The position numbers were made by a program, and so were the translations under genes. 64,000 nucleotides of DNA, taken from the NCBI RefSeq assembly GCF_050219315.1, contig NZ_CP116939.1, positions 744,001-808,000 on the forward strand, written 5' to 3'. Under the pieces are notes generated by a model. That model did no database searches, was not told the origin of the DNA, and was given only the letters and a program-made list of their open reading frames with translations. Positions within the stretch are counted from its first letter, which is position 1, and the number at the start of each line of letters is the position of its first letter. Origin of the DNA: Megasphaera_A sueciensis (GTDB lineage Bacteria > Bacillota > Negativicutes > Veillonellales > Megasphaeraceae). Shown piece by piece: positions 7,471-16,372 of the stretch.

Positions 7471-7926
7471 TTAACTATTTTTTTGTAAAATATCTTTAAC
7501 TGCTTGTGAAACCATACGGCCATCCGCCTTGCCCTTCACCAAGGGCATAACGATTTTCATGACATCTCCCATCTTTAATGAAATCATGTCTTTTCCAACT
7601 AAGGCATCCATAACAATCTGGTGTAATTCATCAGACGTCAACTGCCTTGGCATATATTTTTTCAATATATCCATTTCGGCTGTTGTCTGTTCGACCAAAT
7701 CATTCCGACCGGCCTTATTAAACTCTTCTAACGATTCTTGTCTTTGTTTCATTTCTTTGGCAATGATTACACCTACACCCGTATCATCTAACTCGATTTT
7801 ATTATCAATTTCTGTATTACGGATTGCAGAACGAATCATTCGAATAACAGACAGTGCTGTTTTTCCAGATTCTTTGGCTTTCATTGCTTCTTTCATGTCC
7901 TGTAGCAGATTTTCTTTAAGAGACAT
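7471..7926 (-). CDS. yqeY: GatB/YqeY domain protein
   Basis: A 151-residue helical protein of the YqeY family, related to the tail domain of the GatB subunit of tRNA-dependent amidotransferase. The C-terminal half contains KKYMPRQLTSDEL and the glycine-rich VKGKADGRMVSQAVK stretch seen in that domain. Its exact role is not established; tRNA binding is suggested by the GatB relationship. It lies 29 bases downstream of rpsU, the usual pairing in Firmicutes, and is probably co-transcribed from the rpsU promoter. Confidence 0.92.
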   Translation of the reverse strand: MSLKENLLQDMKEAMKAKESGKTALSVIRMIRSAIRNTEIDNKIELDDTGVGVIIAKEMKQRQESLEEFNKAGRNDLVEQTTAEMDILKKYMPRQLTSDELHQIVMDALVGKDMISLKMGDVMKIVMPLVKGKADGRMVSQAVKDILQKNS

Positions 7927-7955
7927 TCTATCACCCTTCTGTCTTTACCAAAAGA

Positions 7956-8135
7956 TTATGCTCTAAATTTCCGTTTCCGTGCTGCTTCGGACTTCTTTTT
8001 TCTCTTTACGCTTGGTTTTTCATAATGTTCCCGTTTCCGTACTTCGGAAAGAACACCTGCTTTTTGGCAAGAACGTTTGAAGCGGCGGAGCGCGCTATCT
8101 AACGTTTCATTTTTACCAACTTTGATTTCTGCCAT
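7956..8135 (-). CDS. rpsU: 30S ribosomal protein S21
   Basis: Small-subunit ribosomal protein important for initiation on mRNA. The 59-residue product starts MAEIKVGKNETLDSALRRFK and ends in the strongly basic tail RKRKFRA, with SCQKAGVLSEVRKREHYEKP in the middle, all typical for S21. A GGAGGGAGGG ribosome-binding site precedes the ATG (8135). A perfect consensus promoter lies upstream and yqeY follows. Confidence 0.96.
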   Translation of the reverse strand: MAEIKVGKNETLDSALRRFKRSCQKAGVLSEVRKREHYEKPSVKRKKKSEAARKRKFRA

Positions 8136-8193
8136 CTGATCTCCCTCCCTCCAAAATTTTGTTAGGGAGTGCTTTTATATTGCACACATTAAA

Positions 8194-8222
8194 ATTATAC
8201 TCAAAAAGAGCTATTTTGTCAA
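8194..8222 (-). promoter_or_regulatory. Consensus promoter of rpsU-yqeY
   Basis: On the minus strand TTGACA (8222-8217), 17 bases, TATAAT (8199-8194): both boxes match the sigma-A consensus exactly. It lies between the hemW stop and rpsU. Confidence 0.9.
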
Positions 8223-8258
8223 TCCTGCCGGTATGTACCGTAAACAAATGGGATACCT

Positions 8259-9383
8259 TTAGTCTCGTATAAATTGTTCAAAAACATAGTTTCCATATGA
8301 AAATCCTAATTTGCTGAGACGACAGCCGGAAGATATGGGAACCAAAAGCTGCTGCGCAAATAATCGTTCTATGATATCTCCAAATTCAGTTTCTACGGTC
8401 GTTGAAAAAAGGGTATGAAATTTTTCATAATCAATACCGTCACACATACGCAGCGCTAAAATACAATAATCTTCAGCAGCTCGTTTGGATGTAATGGAAA
8501 CGCTTGTCTCAACGACACTGCTTACACCAGCGTTATGTATATATTCAGGGATATTGGCAATATTGGCAAATCGCTTATTCTGATAAAAAGAATGCGCAGA
8601 TACGCCAAAGCCAAGATATGGCGAATATTGCCAGTATTTGCTGTTGTGACGCGATCTAAACCCGGGCAGGCAATAACTGGATATCTCATAATGTTCAAAG
8701 CCTTCTGCCGCCATATTTTCGTGTACAAGTTCAACCATAGCCTCTTTTTCTCTCTCATCTGGCAGAAATACCCGCTGGTGGCGTATATCGTCCCAAAGAA
8801 GCGTATGCTCTTCCACTATAAGGCTATAAATGGATGCATGCGTAATCGGCAGCTGTGTCAGTATCCTTAAATCCGTATATACATCTGCCGCAGACTGGCC
8901 GGGAAGTCCAAACATCAAGTCTGCGGAAATATTGGATATACCGCCCTCCCGAATAGTCATCACAGCATGTTTTCCCTCTTCTGCCGTATGAATACGCCCC
9001 AATCGCTGCAGCTGCTCATCTGAAAATGACTGCACTCCCAAACTGAAACGATTGACCCCAATAGAGCACAAATCTTGTACATACGTTTCAGTTATATTAT
9101 TGGGATTTGCTTCTATGGTAATCTCAGCAGAAGAATTCACTGAAAAATGATTTCTTACAGCACCTAAAATAGATTCTACTTGCTGTGCTGTCAGTAAGGA
9201 TGGAGTCCCTCCCCCTAAATAGATTGTATCCGCCGTTTCGCCAGCACCGGCCGCATACATAATTTCCCGGCACAATGCTTTTACATAATGCGAGAGGAAG
9301 TATGATACACCGCCATAGGAAGGAAAATCACAATACCGACATTTTTTTTGACAAAAAGGAATGTGAATGTAAATGCCAAGCAT
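8259..9383 (-). CDS. hemW: Radical SAM heme chaperone HemW (CPO-like)
   Basis: A cytosolic radical SAM protein related to oxygen-independent coproporphyrinogen oxidase (HemN). HemW relatives bind haem and insert it into respiratory enzymes rather than oxidising the porphyrinogen. The 374-residue protein has the cluster motif C11-x3-C15-x2-C18 (FCQKKCRYCDF), then GGGTPS and the C-terminal HemN domain. It is shorter than HemN (about 450) and lacks the N-terminal extension of true HemN. Its ATG shares one base with the lepA stop (TAATG), so the genes are translationally coupled. Confidence 0.9.
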   Translation of the reverse strand: MLGIYIHIPFCQKKCRYCDFPSYGGVSYFLSHYVKALCREIMYAAGAGETADTIYLGGGTPSLLTAQQVESILGAVRNHFSVNSSAEITIEANPNNITETYVQDLCSIGVNRFSLGVQSFSDEQLQRLGRIHTAEEGKHAVMTIREGGISNISADLMFGLPGQSAADVYTDLRILTQLPITHASIYSLIVEEHTLLWDDIRHQRVFLPDEREKEAMVELVHENMAAEGFEHYEISSYCLPGFRSRHNSKYWQYSPYLGFGVSAHSFYQNKRFANIANIPEYIHNAGVSSVVETSVSITSKRAAEDYCILALRMCDGIDYEKFHTLFSTTVETEFGDIIERLFAQQLLVPISSGCRLSKLGFSYGNYVFEQFIRD

Positions 9384-11182
9384 TATTTATCTACCTGTAG
9401 TACAGCCATAAACGCTTCTTGTGGAATTTCAACGTTCCCCACTTGCTTCATTCGTTTTTTTCCTTCTTTTTGTTTTTCCAATAGTTTTCTCTTGCGTGAA
9501 ATATCTCCGCCATAACATTTAGCTAATACGTCTTTACGCATAGCGCGAACATTTTCGCGGGCAATAATTTTATTTCCTATCGCTGCCTGGATAGGTATTT
9601 CAAAAAGCTGCCGCGGAATAATGCTGCGCAGTTTTTCAACCAATGCCCGTCCGCGCCGTTTAGCTGAGTCTTGATGAACAATCGTACTTAATGCATCAAC
9701 GTTTTCTCCATTAATCAAAATATCCAATTTTACCATCGGCGACTGTTGATATCCGTGTAATTCATAATCTAATGAAGCATATCCCCGTGTAGATGATTTT
9801 AATGTATCAAAATAGTCATAAATAATTTCACACAAAGGTAGATCATAAACTAATGATACCCGTGTCTCATCAAGATAATCCATGCCTATATATTGTCCTC
9901 GGCGATTCTGGGATAACTCCATGACCGTACCAACCATGTCCTTCGGAATAATAATCGTAGTTTTAACGAAAGGTTCTTCCATATGATCTATTTTAGTCAT
10001 GTCCGGCAGCAGCGAAGGATTATCAATCTCCTGCATAGAACCGTCTGTCAAATACACATGATAAATTACAGAAGGTGCTGTAGTAATAAGTTGTAAATCA
10101 TACTCCCGCTCCAATCGCTCTTTTACAACATCCATATGCAATAAACCAAGGAATCCGCAGCGAAATCCAAAACCTAAGGCAGAAGATGTTTCCGGTTCAA
10201 ATAATAATGCAGCATCATTCAGATGTAATTTTTCCAACGCATCCCGAAGGTTGTCATATTCATTCGTTTCTATCGGATACAGACCGCAATACACCATCGG
10301 CGTCGCCCGGCGGTACCCGGGCAAAGGTTCCGTTGCTGATTTTTCTACCTTTGTCACGGTATCTCCCACACGGCAATCCCGGACATTTTTCATGCTGGCA
10401 GCCAAATATCCGACACTTCCGCATTCCAATGAGTCAACAGGACGCATTTGCGGTGCAAATATACCAAGCTCCGTAGTCTCAAAGACTTTTTCGGACGCCA
10501 TCATTTTAATTCGTTCTCCCGTTTTTAAACTTCCCTCTACAATACGGATATTAGCAATAGCACCTTTGTATGAATCAAAATGAGAATCGAAAATCAATGC
10601 CCGCAGCGGTGCATCGGCAGCATCTTCCGGTTTCGGGATGCGCTGCACGATAGCTTCCAGAACATCATCGATGCCAACTCCCGTTTTAGCACTGACAAGA
10701 ATTGCTTCTGAGGCATCAATCCCTATGATATCTTCGATTTCTTTGGCAACTCGTTCGGGATCTGCACTGGGCAAATCGATTTTATTGATAATCGGTACGA
10801 TCTCTAAATTGTGTTCCAGTGCCAAATAAACATTTGCTAATGTCTGAGCTTCAACTCCTTGTGTCGCATCGACAACAAGAAGAGCTCCTTCACAAGCGGC
10901 AAGACTTCGTGATACTTCGTAATTAAAATCGACATGCCCTGGCGTATCAATCAGATTAAGTATGTATGTATTTCCATCCTTAGCAGCATAAGATAAGCGA
11001 ACAGATTGAGCCTTTATCGTAATCCCACGTTCGCGTTCCAAATCCATCGTATCTAAAAGTTGATCTTCCATTTCCCGCTTTTGAACGGCCCCTGTTTTTT
11101 CAATCAGGCGGTCTGCCAGCGTAGATTTTCCATGATCAATATGCGCGATAATCGAAAAATTGCGTATATATTTTGTTGCCAT
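9383..11182 (-). CDS. lepA: Elongation factor 4 (LepA)
   Basis: Ribosome-associated GTPase that can back-translocate ribosomes and influences subunit assembly. The 599-residue length is standard. GTPase motifs are AHIDHGKST (13-21), a DTPGHVDF switch near 80 and NKID; EF-G-like domains follow and the Lys-rich LepA-specific C-terminal region (KRKLLEKQKEGKKRMK) is intact. A GAGGAGA ribosome-binding site lies 8 bases before the ATG. hemW follows with a one-base overlap and mnmA lies just upstream. Confidence 0.97.
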   Translation of the reverse strand: MATKYIRNFSIIAHIDHGKSTLADRLIEKTGAVQKREMEDQLLDTMDLERERGITIKAQSVRLSYAAKDGNTYILNLIDTPGHVDFNYEVSRSLAACEGALLVVDATQGVEAQTLANVYLALEHNLEIVPIINKIDLPSADPERVAKEIEDIIGIDASEAILVSAKTGVGIDDVLEAIVQRIPKPEDAADAPLRALIFDSHFDSYKGAIANIRIVEGSLKTGERIKMMASEKVFETTELGIFAPQMRPVDSLECGSVGYLAASMKNVRDCRVGDTVTKVEKSATEPLPGYRRATPMVYCGLYPIETNEYDNLRDALEKLHLNDAALLFEPETSSALGFGFRCGFLGLLHMDVVKERLEREYDLQLITTAPSVIYHVYLTDGSMQEIDNPSLLPDMTKIDHMEEPFVKTTIIIPKDMVGTVMELSQNRRGQYIGMDYLDETRVSLVYDLPLCEIIYDYFDTLKSSTRGYASLDYELHGYQQSPMVKLDILINGENVDALSTIVHQDSAKRRGRALVEKLRSIIPRQLFEIPIQAAIGNKIIARENVRAMRKDVLAKCYGGDISRKRKLLEKQKEGKKRMKQVGNVEIPQEAFMAVLQVDK

Positions 11183-11199
11183 TATTCTTTCTCCTCTGT

Positions 11200-12279
11200 T
11201 TATATAATAACCCCGCCGCCAAGAACACGCTCACCATCATATAAAACAAGCGCTTGTCCTGCTGTCACGGCACGTTGTGGAACATCAAAATCAACTTGTA
11301 TCCGTTCTTCATTTATATGAACCATACATGCTGCTTCCTTAGCAGCATAGCGGATTTTTCCCTGTGCTCTAAATGAAGATGCTGTGGGCTTCCCTTCGAC
11401 CCAAGATACCTGGTTAGCAAAAACCGTATGAGAAAACAAAGATTCTTGAGCTCCCACAACAACACGATTATGAAGTGCATCAAGAGCCGTAACATAATAC
11501 GGGCCTCCAGGCCCGCCTAAATCAAGACCGCGTCGTTGTCCGATAGTATAACAAGGGATACCTTGGTGACATCCCAGACAGTTGCCCTGCGCATCCACAA
11601 AATCACCTCTGCAAAAAGCAGTTGGAATGCGGCTGCGCAGAAAACGTTTATAATCATTATCAGGAATAAAACAAATATCTTGACTTTCCGGTTTGTCAAA
11701 TACTGGTAATCCAAAAGTTTTAGCCAATTCTCGTGTATGCGTTTTTTCAAGATCAGCCATAGGAAATAAAATATGGGGCAATATATCCTGAGTTAATTGA
11801 TACAATACATACGACTGATCTTTGTGCCTGTCAGTACCCCGCAAAAGTTCATATATATTCTTTTCTTGATTATATGCAATGCGTGCATAATGACCTGTTG
11901 CCAGGAAATCCGCACCAAATTGCTTGGCTTTCTCCCAGAGTAGTCCAAATTTTATATACTTATTACAGGCGATACACGGATTAGGTGTATTCCCTGAAGC
12001 ATACGCTTCCACAAAATAATCAATAACAGTCTTTTTAAAAATATCTCTGAAGTCCAATGTATAATGAGGAATTCCTAAGATAGAAGCAACTGCTTTGGCA
12101 TCATCTACTGCCGATAGCGAACAGCAAGCATGTACATTATCAATAACGTTGCATTGTGGCTCCTCTTCCCACAACCGCAACGTAATACCAACAACATCAA
12201 ACCCTTTTTGTTTCAATAAAGCCGCTGTAACAGAGCTGTCTACACCGCCGCTCATAGCAACCGCTACTCTTTTATCCAT
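11200..12279 (-). CDS. mnmA: tRNA-specific 2-thiouridylase MnmA
   Basis: Adds the 2-thio group to the wobble uridine of tRNAs for Lys, Glu and Gln, using ATP and persulfide sulfur. The 359-residue protein has the PP-loop SGGVDSS (10-16), the catalytic C102 in TPNPCIACNKYIKFG and the second cysteine C203 in SQDICFIPD. Its start overlaps the last 8 bases of the upstream cysteine desulfurase (ATGGATAA), so sulfur donor and user are co-translated. lepA follows. Confidence 0.96.
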   Translation of the reverse strand: MDKRVAVAMSGGVDSSVTAALLKQKGFDVVGITLRLWEEEPQCNVIDNVHACCSLSAVDDAKAVASILGIPHYTLDFRDIFKKTVIDYFVEAYASGNTPNPCIACNKYIKFGLLWEKAKQFGADFLATGHYARIAYNQEKNIYELLRGTDRHKDQSYVLYQLTQDILPHILFPMADLEKTHTRELAKTFGLPVFDKPESQDICFIPDNDYKRFLRSRIPTAFCRGDFVDAQGNCLGCHQGIPCYTIGQRRGLDLGGPGGPYYVTALDALHNRVVVGAQESLFSHTVFANQVSWVEGKPTASSFRAQGKIRYAAKEAACMVHINEERIQVDFDVPQRAVTAGQALVLYDGERVLGGGVII

Positions 12280-13429
12280 GGTCTTCCTCCTTTCCCAACA
12301 TCTCTCTAACAGTCCGATTTATAATTTCAACAGCTTCCTTTACTTCTTCCATTGTCGTTTCTGTACCAAAAGAAACTCGAACGCTACTGTGTATCCATTT
12401 TTCCGGCAGTCCCATTGCCTTAAGAACATGAGAAGGTTCAACGGCTCCGGCTTCGCAGGCAGAACCTGCCGAAACGCCTACTCCCTGCATATCAAGGGCA
12501 ATTAACAGTACTGCATTATCTATGTCGGAGATACTGAAATCTAAAATATTAGGAAGAGAATGTTCCCATTCTCCATTTAAATGAAACATTTCACTATTCA
12601 TACTAAATGTTTCATACATATATTTTTTTAATTTTCTTGCCTGATCATACCGCTGCTGTCTTTCTTTTTCTAAAATAGCCGCAGCCGCTCCAAAGCCAAC
12701 AATTCCAGCTACATTCTCTGTTCCTGCCCGTAAATGACGCTCCTGCGGACCACCATACGCTTCCGATGAAATTTCTATTCCCTTCCGAATATACAGCGTT
12801 CCCATTCCCTTCGGACCGTAAATTTTATGACTGCATATAGACAGTAAATCAATATGATCTTTTTGAGGATACACAGGCAAGTAACCAAATGCCTGTACAG
12901 CATCCACATGAAAAATAATATGATGATCTCTGGCAATATTTCCAATATCTGCAATCGGCTGAATCATGCCAGTTTCATTATTGGCATACATGCAGGAAAT
13001 CAATACCGTATCTTTACGAAGCGCCTTTCGAACATCGTCGGCATCTACACGTCCTGCATTATTTACCGGAAGTATCGTTACTGTATACCCCTCCTGCTCC
13101 AATGCGCTAAATGTATGCAATACGGCTTGATGTTCTACTGCGGTAGTAATAATATGTCCACCCTCAGGATGATTCGCTCGTAAATACCCTCGTATCGCTA
13201 AATTATCAGCTTCGGTTCCACCGCTGGTAAAAATCAGCTCTTCTGCAGAAACTCGCAAGCAATGTGCCACTTGTTCCCGTGACTTTTGCACTGCAGCCCG
13301 AGCCTGCTGTCCCCAATAATGAAGACTCGAAGGATTCCCAAATTCCGTTGTCAGCCAGGGCAGCATAACCTGCAATACTCGTGGATCCAGAGGCGTTGCC
13401 GCCGCGTAATCCAAATATATACGTTTCAT
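12272..13429 (-). CDS. Cysteine desulfurase (NifS/IscS type)
   Basis: PLP enzyme that removes sulfur from cysteine and passes it on as persulfide. The 385-residue protein has the PLP lysine K202 in SICSHKIYGPKG, histidine H100 of VEH, and the catalytic C325 in GVSAGSACEAG. The overlap with mnmA makes tRNA thiolation its likely main task, as with Firmicute NifS/YrvO-type enzymes beside mnmA; a role in Fe-S assembly is also possible. AAGGAG lies 8 bases before the ATG. No iscU or sufU gene is adjacent. Confidence 0.93.
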   Translation of the reverse strand: MKRIYLDYAAATPLDPRVLQVMLPWLTTEFGNPSSLHYWGQQARAAVQKSREQVAHCLRVSAEELIFTSGGTEADNLAIRGYLRANHPEGGHIITTAVEHQAVLHTFSALEQEGYTVTILPVNNAGRVDADDVRKALRKDTVLISCMYANNETGMIQPIADIGNIARDHHIIFHVDAVQAFGYLPVYPQKDHIDLLSICSHKIYGPKGMGTLYIRKGIEISSEAYGGPQERHLRAGTENVAGIVGFGAAAAILEKERQQRYDQARKLKKYMYETFSMNSEMFHLNGEWEHSLPNILDFSISDIDNAVLLIALDMQGVGVSAGSACEAGAVEPSHVLKAMGLPEKWIHSSVRVSFGTETTMEEVKEAVEIINRTVREMLGKEEDHG

Positions 13430-13482
13430 TAGTTAACTCCTTGATAAACAAGCTTACTCTATATCATACCATAAAACATGAT

Positions 13483-14457
13483 TTATATAAAAAGCAAATG
13501 TCCTAAAAAAATAAAAAAAGTCATCGTAAAAGCGCTTAATGCTGTTGTATTCATAACAACCTGGGTGGCATACTCCGGGCAGTTATTAAATTCGATAGCA
13601 TACATTGCCGTATTTACGGCTACCGGCACAGAACAATAAATTAAAAAAACGATAGAAGCAACCGGCGAAAAACTCCCGGGAATAAGCAAATTAACAGCAT
13701 AAATCGTTGCTAATCCCAAGAAAGGAAACAACAGTAATTTAACAATACTCGTAAGCCATACTTCATGATCCAACCACTTAATCGTTGTACGATGCAGCTG
13801 AATTCCAATACTGATCATCGCTACCGGCAGCAATGCCGCCCCTGACATCTCCATAATAGGCCAAAAGAAAAATTGGGTAGCATCCCAGCCCGAAAAACGT
13901 GCGGCCAAGGCTGCGATAAACACATAAATAATCGGCATCCGAAAAACAACTCCCAATGTATCCCTTGCCGATAAACGTCCACGTCCTGCCTGGTATAAAC
14001 CAATTGTGTTCAACGTAATATTTTGTATAACAAAAATCAAAATCTGAACGACCATCGCTTCTGCCAGATAAGGGGTCTGTCCATTTACAACAAAAGGGTC
14101 ATGAGAAAACACCAGAATAACCAGAGCCACCCCAAGATTTCCAGAATTGTTAAACATAAGAGCATTTCTGCAGGATTCCAGCATACATGCATCGTAGTGT
14201 CTCAGTTTGCCGATAAACGTTGCTACTAAAAAACCAATAAACATTAAAAAGAAAATACAAGAAATAATGATGGCACTGGTAGCCGGAAAATCTGTCTTAT
14301 ACAAATTAGTGAATACAAAACTCGGTATAATTAGATAAAATAATAATTTAGATAATGTTTTTACATCCAAGCTGAATCTTTTATCTAAATAAAAACCGAT
14401 CAATACTAAAAGAAAAATAGGTACCATCGTATGTTCTAAAATATAAAAAAATACCAT
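13483..14457 (-). CDS. AEC family (auxin efflux carrier-like) permease
   Basis: Inner-membrane carrier of the AEC family (PF03547), whose bacterial members move small carboxylates such as malate, or amino acids. The 324-residue protein is nearly all hydrophobic, about ten helices, starting VPIFLLVLIGFYLDKRFS and containing the family-like NSGNLGVAL segment. GGAGGGG precedes the ATG. It sits between the desulfurase and crr; the context does not reveal a substrate. Confidence 0.88.
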   Translation of the reverse strand: MVFFYILEHTMVPIFLLVLIGFYLDKRFSLDVKTLSKLLFYLIIPSFVFTNLYKTDFPATSAIIISCIFFLMFIGFLVATFIGKLRHYDACMLESCRNALMFNNSGNLGVALVILVFSHDPFVVNGQTPYLAEAMVVQILIFVIQNITLNTIGLYQAGRGRLSARDTLGVVFRMPIIYVFIAALAARFSGWDATQFFFWPIMEMSGAALLPVAMISIGIQLHRTTIKWLDHEVWLTSIVKLLLFPFLGLATIYAVNLLIPGSFSPVASIVFLIYCSVPVAVNTAMYAIEFNNCPEYATQVVMNTTALSAFTMTFFIFLGHLLFI

Positions 14458-14484
14458 ACATTCCCCTCCTATATGACTGCTGCA

Positions 14485-14949
14485 TCATTTATAAGATATT
14501 TTCAATACAGCCGATTTATCTTCTAAATTTTTCGTTATACAGCCATGAATATCTTCCAAATTGGTAACAACAATTACAACCGTAGAAACCTTTCCCTGAC
14601 TTTCCAAATAGTCCGCATTAAAAGAGAGCAATGTTTCACCTTTTCGTATTGTCATTCCAGGTTTAACATGGGATATAAAGCCATGTCCCTGTAATGTGAC
14701 CGTATCAATGCCCACATGAATCAATAGTTGTACTTTTCCCGTTTCAACAGCAATCGCATGCAAGGTATCTGCAAGCAAAACAATCTTGCCATCGCAGGGA
14801 GCCGTAATATCAGATGTTACCGGTTCGACCGCAAACCCATCCCCGAGCATTTTCTGTGAAAAAACAGAATCATTTACTTCTGTAATATCTATCACGCGGC
14901 CCTCAACGGGGGCCGCAATAATCGTTGTCTTTTTACCTATCCCAAACAT
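14485..14949 (-). CDS. crr: PTS glucose-type EIIA protein
   Basis: Soluble phosphocarrier that takes phosphate from HPr and passes it to an EIIB domain. The 154-residue protein is a stand-alone EIIA-Glc domain with APVEGRVIDI, then TLHAIAVET (H64) and the phosphorylated histidine H78 in LLIHVGIDTV. The frame could start 9 bases earlier at a GTG, but that codon belongs to the AAGGTG ribosome-binding site; ATG 14949 is chosen. No EIIBC gene is nearby, so it may serve an enzyme encoded elsewhere or be regulatory. Confidence 0.92.
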   Translation of the reverse strand: MFGIGKKTTIIAAPVEGRVIDITEVNDSVFSQKMLGDGFAVEPVTSDITAPCDGKIVLLADTLHAIAVETGKVQLLIHVGIDTVTLQGHGFISHVKPGMTIRKGETLLSFNADYLESQGKVSTVVIVVTNLEDIHGCITKNLEDKSAVLKISYK

Positions 14950-14970
14950 AATTTTCACCTTCTTTTTGAC

Positions 14971-15843
14971 CTACTTTCGAATATATCGTGTCCAAGCATC
15001 TGCCACACAGGCAAATTCAGCCAGCGACATCGTTTCACCGCGTCTGCCCCCATCAATGCCGCAGTGATTCAATATATCCGTCACTGCTTCTTTCGAAAGT
15101 CCTGCCGCTTTTAATGTATTAGAAAACGTTTTACGACGTTGTGAAAAAGCAATCTTCACCACTTGAAAAAAACGTTTTTCTTCAAGAACTTCAACCGCCG
15201 GCTCCTTGCGTATATCCATAGAAATCACAGCGGAAGTAACTTCCGGCGCCGGCATAAAAGCCCTCGGTGGTATTTCAAATAATAAGTGCGGTTCCGTATA
15301 ATATTGTACGGACACAGATAACGCCCCATACACTTTACTTCCTGGTACAGAGGTCATACGCTGGGCAACTTCCCGCTGCACCATAACGACCAGTTTCTCC
15401 ACTGGAAGACGCTGTTCTAATAATTTCATGATAATAGGTGTCGTAATATAATACGGTAAATTAGCACATACTGTAAACGGTTTATGTCCCATCAGTTCAA
15501 GTATATCCGTCCGTAAAATATCCCCATGAACAATCCGTACATTGGGATAGTGTTCCAACGTCTTTTCCAATACCGGAAGTAAATGTGTATCAAGCTCAAC
15601 GGAGGTAACAGCCGCACCTGTTTCAGCCAAAGCCTGGGTGAGGGTACCAATGCCAGGCCCTATTTCCAAGACCGGATCATTTTCTTTGAGTACTGCGGCA
15701 TCCGCGATAGATTGAACAACCGCATGATTTACCAAAAAATTCTGTCCCAATTTTTTATTCATTCTTAACCCGAATCGATCAACAATATAGCGAACTACAT
15801 CCGGTTTTGACAAATCCACTTCATTCATTCTCAGATACCTCAT
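14971..15843 (-). CDS. rsmA: 16S rRNA dimethyladenosine transferase RsmA/KsgA
   Basis: Dimethylates A1518 and A1519 in the 3'-terminal helix of 16S rRNA during subunit assembly. The 290-residue protein has KKLGQNFLVN near the N-terminus, the SAM motif LEIGPGIGTLT and the catalytic NLPYYI motif. It overlaps the end of rnmV by 23 bases, a common pairing in Firmicutes where both act on rRNA maturation. Confidence 0.96.
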   Translation of the reverse strand: MRYLRMNEVDLSKPDVVRYIVDRFGLRMNKKLGQNFLVNHAVVQSIADAAVLKENDPVLEIGPGIGTLTQALAETGAAVTSVELDTHLLPVLEKTLEHYPNVRIVHGDILRTDILELMGHKPFTVCANLPYYITTPIIMKLLEQRLPVEKLVVMVQREVAQRMTSVPGSKVYGALSVSVQYYTEPHLLFEIPPRAFMPAPEVTSAVISMDIRKEPAVEVLEEKRFFQVVKIAFSQRRKTFSNTLKAAGLSKEAVTDILNHCGIDGGRRGETMSLAEFACVADAWTRYIRK

Positions 15844-16372
15844 CCATCTGGCATATCGCTGCTTCCCACTCGGTACGCAGCACGCCGTAATGATTCAAAC
15901 GTCGTAAAAATTGCTTGGCATTACCATAACCGATACCCAATACCGCGCCTGCCCGATTTCGTCGTTCAGCCGCTGCTGCGCTTCCATTCATGCCTGCTGC
16001 CATTAAGTCTTCCATAGTAAATTCGCAATATGGTTCAAAAGAAACACACCGAACCTTTGAAAGTGCCGAACGTATGGCTTCCGGAGAAGCTTGTTCCACT
16101 CCAAGATCATTATTGGCAATCGCTTCTTCTCTAGGAATAAATGCATGTTTAGCTTTTGGGAACCGCTGTGTTAAATACGTGCGAATCCGTTCACCGGCAC
16201 TATCCGGATCTGTCAAGATAATAATTCCTCTCTTTTCATACGCGTACCTGATTTGTTCTAATGTATCGGAACGCAGACAAAATCCATCTGTTTTAATAAT
16301 GTCGGCATCCACACTTTGCTGCAGCCGAGCTATATCGCTTTTTCCTTCAACAACAATGACTTCTTTAATCAT
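15821..16372 (-). CDS. rnmV: Ribonuclease M5 (5S rRNA maturation)
   Basis: Toprim-fold nuclease that trims 5S rRNA precursor. The protein starts MIKEVIVVEGKSD, with the catalytic glutamate in VEGKSD and the acidic LTDPDSAGERIR motif near residue 65. The frame is open upstream to 16414, but ATG 16372 gives the standard N-terminus, the usual 183-residue length and an 8-base overlap with the upstream gene. rsmA follows with an overlap. Confidence 0.93.
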   Translation of the reverse strand: MIKEVIVVEGKSDIARLQQSVDADIIKTDGFCLRSDTLEQIRYAYEKRGIIILTDPDSAGERIRTYLTQRFPKAKHAFIPREEAIANNDLGVEQASPEAIRSALSKVRCVSFEPYCEFTMEDLMAAGMNGSAAAAERRNRAGAVLGIGYGNAKQFLRRLNHYGVLRTEWEAAICQMDEVSENE